Shown here: one piece after another, positions 11,505 to 14,497 of the stretch
Layout of the letters: every line of letters begins with the position of its first letter
Position numbering within the stretch: the stretch's first letter is position 1
DNA from: Lentisphaeria bacterium
GTDB lineage: Bacteria; Verrucomicrobiota; Lentisphaeria; Victivallales; UBA1829
Assembly (NCBI GenBank): GCA_017623265.1
Contig: JAGAPM010000168.1
Location: forward strand, 1 to 14,497
Reading direction: 5' to 3'
Length of the DNA: 14,497 nt
Program-made: the position numbers and the translations under genes
Notes under the pieces: generated by a model
The model's database searches: none
Told to the model about the DNA's origin: nothing
Seen by the model: only the letters and a program-made list of their open reading frames with translations

Positions 11505-14087
11505 TTACATGGAATACATATCACGGGACTGTTGGGTCTTTTTGTAGATCCGGAGAACGTTGTCATACCACTTCTGTTCCGTTTCCGTCTTGGGGAAGAC
11601 TTCCCAGTTATCCATAAATTCGCGCATCATGCCCAGCTGTTTATCCAGCTCATCCATGATTTTTGCGGGTTTGGAGTAACGGCGGTCCACGTGTGTGTTT
11701 GCGTTCAGATATTTAAGCAGTTTATCGTAAGCTGCCTTGTACTGTTTGCTCTTTTCCGGATTTCCGCCGGGGGTGGGGGCAGCTTTTGCCGGTTCCCCTG
11801 CCGCGCCGCCTTCTTCCGTTTTGGCGTCAGCAACGTTTTCTTCCGTAACGGCGATTTCCATACCGAAATCTTTTGCCAGTTCGTTGTACTGTTCCAGCTG
11901 TTTTTTGGAGAGACCGGCGGCAGATGCCACACCCTGGAAGTAGGTAATGAAGTCCAGCTTATCGCTTTCGAACCGGTTGGGATCGCTTGCCTTCACTTCC
12001 ATCAGTGCTTTATATTTCTTGGTAAATTCCGGATCGCCTTTTTCCTCTTCCTGCTGCTGGATCTGGGGGATCGCCTTGCTGCTCTGTTTGCCGGCCTGTT
12101 TTTCCACCATCTGCTGTTTCGCCGCTTTGGCTGCCGCCGCAGGTTTGTTACAGGATTTCAGCCCAATGACCAGCAGCGCAAGAAGGATGGTGATCGCAGA
12201 GCAGGCACCGATAACGATCATGTTCATTTTCATTTTTTTGCGCTTGAGCATTGCCTGATATTCCGGATCATCTTCCAAAGCATCCACTTCTGCTTTTTTC
12301 GCTCCGGCGGGTTTCTTTTTTGCCGCACCGGCAGCAGGCTTTTTCACGCCACCTTCTGCCTTCCTGACAGCAGGTTTTTTGGCATCCTCTTTCTTTTCTT
12401 CCTTCTTTTCTTCGTCGGAGACAGACGCCTTTGCTTCTTCCTTCTTCTCTTCCTTTTTGTCCTCCGCGACAGGAACCGGCTTTTTGGCTTCTTCCTTCTT
12501 CTCTTCTTTCTTGTCGGCGACGGGGACAGGAGCCTTTGCTTCTTCTTTCTTGTCCTCTTTCTTCTCTTCAACGGGGACAGGAGCCTTTGCTTCTTCTTTC
12601 TTTTCTTCCGGTTTTGCCGTTCCGTTCTTCAGCGCTTCCAGTTCCGCTTTCTGGCGCTCCAGCTCTTCCCGCGCTTTACGGAGTTCTGCCATTTCCGGAG
12701 ATTCTTTTTCCGCCTCGGCTTTGGCTTCCGCCTCCGCTTTTGCCTTAGCTTCCGCTTCCGCCTTTGCTTTTGCTTCCGCTTCGGCTTCGGCAGCTGCTGC
12801 CGCAGCAACCGCAAGGGCGGCAGCTTCCGCTTCTGCTTTCATGCGGGCGATTTCCGCTTTCTGCTTTTCGATCTCTTCCTGTTCCTTCCGGAGGGCTTCC
12901 GCTTCTGCCTCCGCTTTTGCCTTTGCTTCTGCCTCTGCCTTTGCTCTGGCTTCTGCCTCCGCTTTTGCCTTAGCTTCCGCTTCCGCCTTTGCTTTGGCTT
13001 CTGCCTCCGCTTTTGCCTTAGCTTCCGCTTCCGCCTTTGCTTTGGCTTCCATCTCCGCTTTCTGGCGTTCGATTTCTTCGCGTTCCTTGCGGAGCCGTTC
13101 CATTTCCGCTTTCTGTCGTTCCAGTTCTTCGCGTTCTTTGCGGAGCCGTTCCATTTCTGCTTTCTGGCGTTCCAGCTCTTCGCGTTCCTTGCGGAGCCGT
13201 TCCATTTCCGCCTTCTGGCGCTCTAATTCTTCGCGTTCTTTGCGGATTCTTTCCATTTCCGCTTTCTGTCGTTCCAGTTCTTCGCGTTCTTTGCGGAGCC
13301 GTTCCATTTCCGCTTTCTGTCGTTCGATTTCTTCCCGTTCCTTGCGGAGTTTTTCCTCGGCTTCTTTACGGGCCTGTTCTTCCGCCGCTTTGCGGGCAAG
13401 CTCTTCTGCTTCAGCCTTGGCACGGGCTTCCGCTTCTGCTTCCAGACGAGCCTGTTCTTCGGCTTCCGCTTTCTGTCGTTCCAGTTCTTCCCGTTCTTTC
13501 CGGAGTGCTTCTTCCGCTTCTGCTTTCATACGGGCAAGTTCTTCCGCTTCTTTTGCCAACTGCAGTTCTTCCGGAGAAGGTTCTGCTTTCGCTACGGGGA
13601 CCGCCTGTGCCACGGGAACAGCTTGTGCCACAGGAACCGCCTGAGCCACGGGAACCGCCTGTGCCACGGGAACCGCCTGAGCTACGGGAACAGCCTGAGC
13701 TACGGGAACCGCCTGTGCCACGGGAACCGCCTGTGCTACGGGGACCGCCTGAGCCACGGGAACCGCCTGTGCTACAGGTGCAGCTTGAGCCACGGGGACA
13801 GCTTTGACGGTCGGAGCAGGTTTGGGGGTCGCCGGAGCTGCCGGTTTTGCCGCCGGTTTTGCCGCACCGCCTTTATTGAAGACAAGTTTTTTTCCGGCAG
13901 GTGCGCCACCTTTGTTGAAGACAAGTTTCTTACCGGCGGGTGCCGCCGGTTTTGCCGCCGGAGCAGTGGTGGGGGCAGCATCCACAGGGAGCATGGTTCC
14001 GCCACAGGAGGGACATTCAAATTCAGCGACCGGTGTTTCAAGCTCACCGATCACGCCGCACTTGCTGCATTGCATCTGGTATGCCAT
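11505..14087 (-). CDS. Zinc-ribbon, repeat-rich single-pass membrane protein of unknown function
   Basis: 860 residues from ATG 14087, with AAGGAG 9 nt upstream. Layout: zinc ribbon C7xxC10...C25xxC28; two copies of PAGKKLVFNKGGA (~50-80); Ala/Pro linker; about 12 units of PVAQAV (~96-167); charged helix (~168-345) containing six 17-residue units of the type RKEREELERQKAEMERL; AEAEAKAK repeats (348-395) plus a second shorter block (~433-458); a KAPVPV..KKEEKKEEA block (~495-565); a Lys/Ala linker; one transmembrane helix (~620-645, MIVIGACSAITILLALLVIGL); then about 215 residues with mostly helical character ending SRDMYSM. Lys/Arg just before the helix (KRKKMKMN) suggests the large N-terminal part is cytoplasmic and the tail extracytoplasmic. 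TolA resembles it in low-complexity helix but has its anchor at the N-terminus. It sits between ileS and trpS. Function is not known; a spacer or tether between a zinc-ribbon partner and the membrane is inference. Confidence 0.85.
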   Translation of the reverse strand: MAYQMQCSKCGVIGELETPVAEFECPSCGGTMLPVDAAPTTAPAAKPAAPAGKKLVFNKGGAPAGKKLVFNKGGAAKPAAKPAAPATPKPAPTVKAVPVAQAAPVAQAVPVAQAVPVAQAVPVAQAVPVAQAVPVAQAVPVAQAVPVAQAVPVAQAVPVAQAVPVAKAEPSPEELQLAKEAEELARMKAEAEEALRKEREELERQKAEAEEQARLEAEAEARAKAEAEELARKAAEEQARKEAEEKLRKEREEIERQKAEMERLRKEREELERQKAEMERIRKEREELERQKAEMERLRKEREELERQKAEMERLRKEREELERQKAEMERLRKEREEIERQKAEMEAKAKAEAEAKAKAEAEAKAKAEAEAKAKAEAEARAKAEAEAKAKAEAEAEALRKEQEEIEKQKAEIARMKAEAEAAALAVAAAAAAEAEAEAKAKAEAEAKAKAEAEAKAEAEKESPEMAELRKAREELERQKAELEALKNGTAKPEEKKEEAKAPVPVEEKKEDKKEEAKAPVPVADKKEEKKEEAKKPVPVAEDKKEEKKEEAKASVSDEEKKEEKKEDAKKPAVRKAEGGVKKPAAGAAKKKPAGAKKAEVDALEDDPEYQAMLKRKKMKMNMIVIGACSAITILLALLVIGLKSCNKPAAAAKAAKQQMVEKQAGKQSSKAIPQIQQQEEEKGDPEFTKKYKALMEVKASDPNRFESDKLDFITYFQGVASAAGLSKKQLEQYNELAKDFGMEIAVTEENVADAKTEEGGAAGEPAKAAPTPGGNPEKSKQYKAAYDKLLKYLNANTHVDRRYSKPAKIMDELDKQLGMMREFMDNWEVFPKTETEQKWYDNVLRIYKKTQQSRDMYSM
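12399..12602 (-). repeat. Lys/Glu-rich ~51-bp coding repeat (about four units)
   Basis: Units of the type KAPVPVADKKEEKKEEA recur about four times with a period of 17 residues (one unit is 18). At DNA level CGGGGACAGGAGCCTTTGCT recurs exactly 51 bp apart (12521 and 12572). It lies inside the zinc-ribbon protein gene, between the AEAEAKAK block and the transmembrane helix. Boundaries are approximate. Confidence 0.75.
12711..12789 (-). repeat. Second AEAEAKAK block
   Basis: A shorter block encoding AEAEAKAK units (two full plus partial) follows an eight-residue alanine-rich stretch in the zinc-ribbon protein gene. The DNA is made of GCTTCCGCC/TTTGCT-type triplet mixtures. Boundaries are approximate. 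Confidence 0.7.
12903..13046 (-). repeat. Six tandem 24-bp units encoding AKAKAEAE
   Basis: Six consecutive eight-residue units, five identical in protein and one with Arg replacing the first Lys. Two adjacent 24-bp pairs are nearly identical at DNA level (48-bp direct repeat around 12955-13050), pointing to recent duplication. It forms residues 348-395 of the zinc-ribbon protein. Confidence 0.85.
13051..13356 (-). repeat. Six tandem 51-bp units encoding a 17-residue charged helix
   Basis: Units begin at 13051, 13102, 13153, 13204, 13255 and 13306, each 51 bp without indels, differing mainly at third codon positions. The unit translates as a circular permutation of RKEREELERQKAEMERL. It forms residues ~244-345 of the zinc-ribbon protein. 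Confidence 0.9.
13585..13800 (-). repeat. Twelve tandem 18-bp units encoding PVAQAV
   Basis: Twelve 18-bp units without indels; eleven encode PVAQA and the one nearest the charged helix encodes PVAKA. Units differ by synonymous changes (for example GCCTGTGCC versus GCCTGAGCC), so the array is not a freshly copied microsatellite. It forms residues ~96-167 of the zinc-ribbon protein. Confidence 0.92.
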
Positions 14088-14096
14088 TTGTTTTTA

Positions 14097-14102
14097 CTCC
14101 TT
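14097..14102 (-). promoter_or_regulatory. Ribosome binding site of the zinc-ribbon protein gene
   Basis: The minus strand reads AAGGAG here, ending 9 nt before the ATG at 14087. It is a strong Shine-Dalgarno and supports that start just ahead of the CxxC motif. No clear promoter or terminator was found in the 53-bp gap between ileS and this gene. Confidence 0.8.
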
Positions 14103-14140
14103 CAGAATCAGTATGTTATTTTTTATAGAACCACATTTTG

Positions 14141-14497
14141 TCAGTTTTTGCAGATCGTAACGGAGCAATTGATCCCGTTCAGATCGGTATCGCCGCCCGC
14201 TGCTTCAACGGTTTCCAGTTTATCAGCCAGCGTTTCGCCGCAGATCACGGCGGAGAACTCATTGGCGGCAGCCAACAGTTCTGCGTTATCCGTGGAGAGA
14301 GTCACCTGAATGCGGTCCGAGACTTCCAGATTGGTTTCTTTGCGGAGGTTCTGGATCTTGCTGACCAGTTCGCGGGCATAACCTTCCCGGATCAGTTCGG
14401 GTGTGAGTTCGGTTTCCAGTGCGATGGTGATCGCATTGTCGGTCGCTACGCAGATGCCGTCTTTTTCCTGCCGGATCACGCTCAGGTCAGCGGCAGT
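14141..14497 (-). CDS. ileS: Isoleucine--tRNA ligase, C-terminal end (5' part outside window)
   Basis: About 118 residues, open to the right edge (first codons read TAADLSVIRQEKDG) and ending at TGA 14143-14141. The segment ELTPELIREGYARELVSKIQ followed by NLRKETNLEVSDRI is the highly conserved C-terminal region of the long, eukaryote-like bacterial IleRS type, where LTPEL..EG.ARE.V..IQ..RK...L.VSDRI is typical. The tail has no cysteine zinc-binding cluster of the E. coli type, which fits that class. Catalytic and editing domains lie outside the window. The next gene begins 53 bp downstream on the same strand without an obvious terminator, so cotranscription of ileS, the zinc-ribbon protein and trpS is likely. 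Confidence 0.92.
   Translation of the reverse strand, partial: TAADLSVIRQEKDGICVATDNAITIALETELTPELIREGYARELVSKIQNLRKETNLEVSDRIQVTLSTDNAELLAAANEFSAVICGETLADKLETVEAAGGDTDLNGINCSVTICKN

Noticed and set aside
11532..13644. Very long plus-strand open frames (564 and 421 residues) antisense to the repeat protein
   Set aside because: They are Ser/Phe/Ala-rich mirror images of Glu/Lys/Ala codons. Low-complexity coding DNA keeps several frames open. No ribosome sites or recognisable domains.
12399..13800. CRISPR array
   Set aside because: The periodic DNA has units of 18, 24 and 51 bp with no unique spacers and translates continuously into protein repeats.
14088..14140. Promoter upstream of the zinc-ribbon protein gene
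   Set aside because: CTGACA and TATAAA are present but only 11 bp apart, too close for a sigma70 promoter; no better pair was found.
1..14497. tRNA, rRNA or riboswitch such as a T-box leader of the synthetase genes
   Set aside because: No cloverleaf or T-box specifier/antiterminator features were seen by eye in any intergenic gap. The upstream ends of valS and ileS are outside the window, so their leaders cannot be judged.

Overview
The window reads as chromosomal DNA of a Gram-negative bacterium. It carries a Kdo-transferase gene (waaA), so the cell probably makes lipopolysaccharide, and it has signal-peptide-bearing and membrane proteins. GC content is moderate, TTG starts appear, and there are jelly-roll metallophosphoesterases and ceramidase-like hydrolases. 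Together these suggest the PVC group (Lentisphaerota/Verrucomicrobiota-like); that placement is inference and cannot be proven from the window. Three aminoacyl-tRNA synthetase genes are present: valS (3' end), trpS (complete) and ileS (3' end).

Left block, plus strand, 1-5865: the end of valS, two tandem paralogous metallophosphoesterases and a phosphomannomutase/phosphoglucomutase. They are packed with 12 bp, a 7-bp overlap and 2 bp between them and close with a strong intrinsic terminator, so they look like one operon. The first phosphoesterase has no signal peptide and has Asp in place of a metal-ligand His. The second has a signal peptide and the intact motif.

Middle block: a minus-strand extended SDR/thioester-reductase-like gene (TTG start at 7051) converges on the left operon and has its own terminator. 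It diverges from waaA across an AT-rich gap of 235 bp. waaA is followed 17 bp later by a neutral-ceramidase-like hydrolase that lacks a signal peptide, and that pair ends at an intrinsic terminator.

The gap 9920-10072 is almost filled by a nested palindrome (9935-10063). It has perfect 24-bp outer arms, one terminator hairpin for each direction, and an inverted T7GC/GCA7 centre. Both converging mRNAs therefore carry the same 24-nt sequence before their terminators.

Right block, minus strand, 14497-10073: ileS (3' end), a very unusual 860-residue low-complexity protein, trpS, and a small basic exported-like protein. The 860-residue protein has an N-terminal zinc ribbon, a PVAQAV repeat, a 17-residue charged helical repeat, an AEAEAKAK repeat, a Lys/Glu block, one transmembrane helix near the C-terminus and an extracytoplasmic helical domain. 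It is the most novel-looking gene here; its function is unknown. The long open frames antisense to the genes are composition shadows and are left out.
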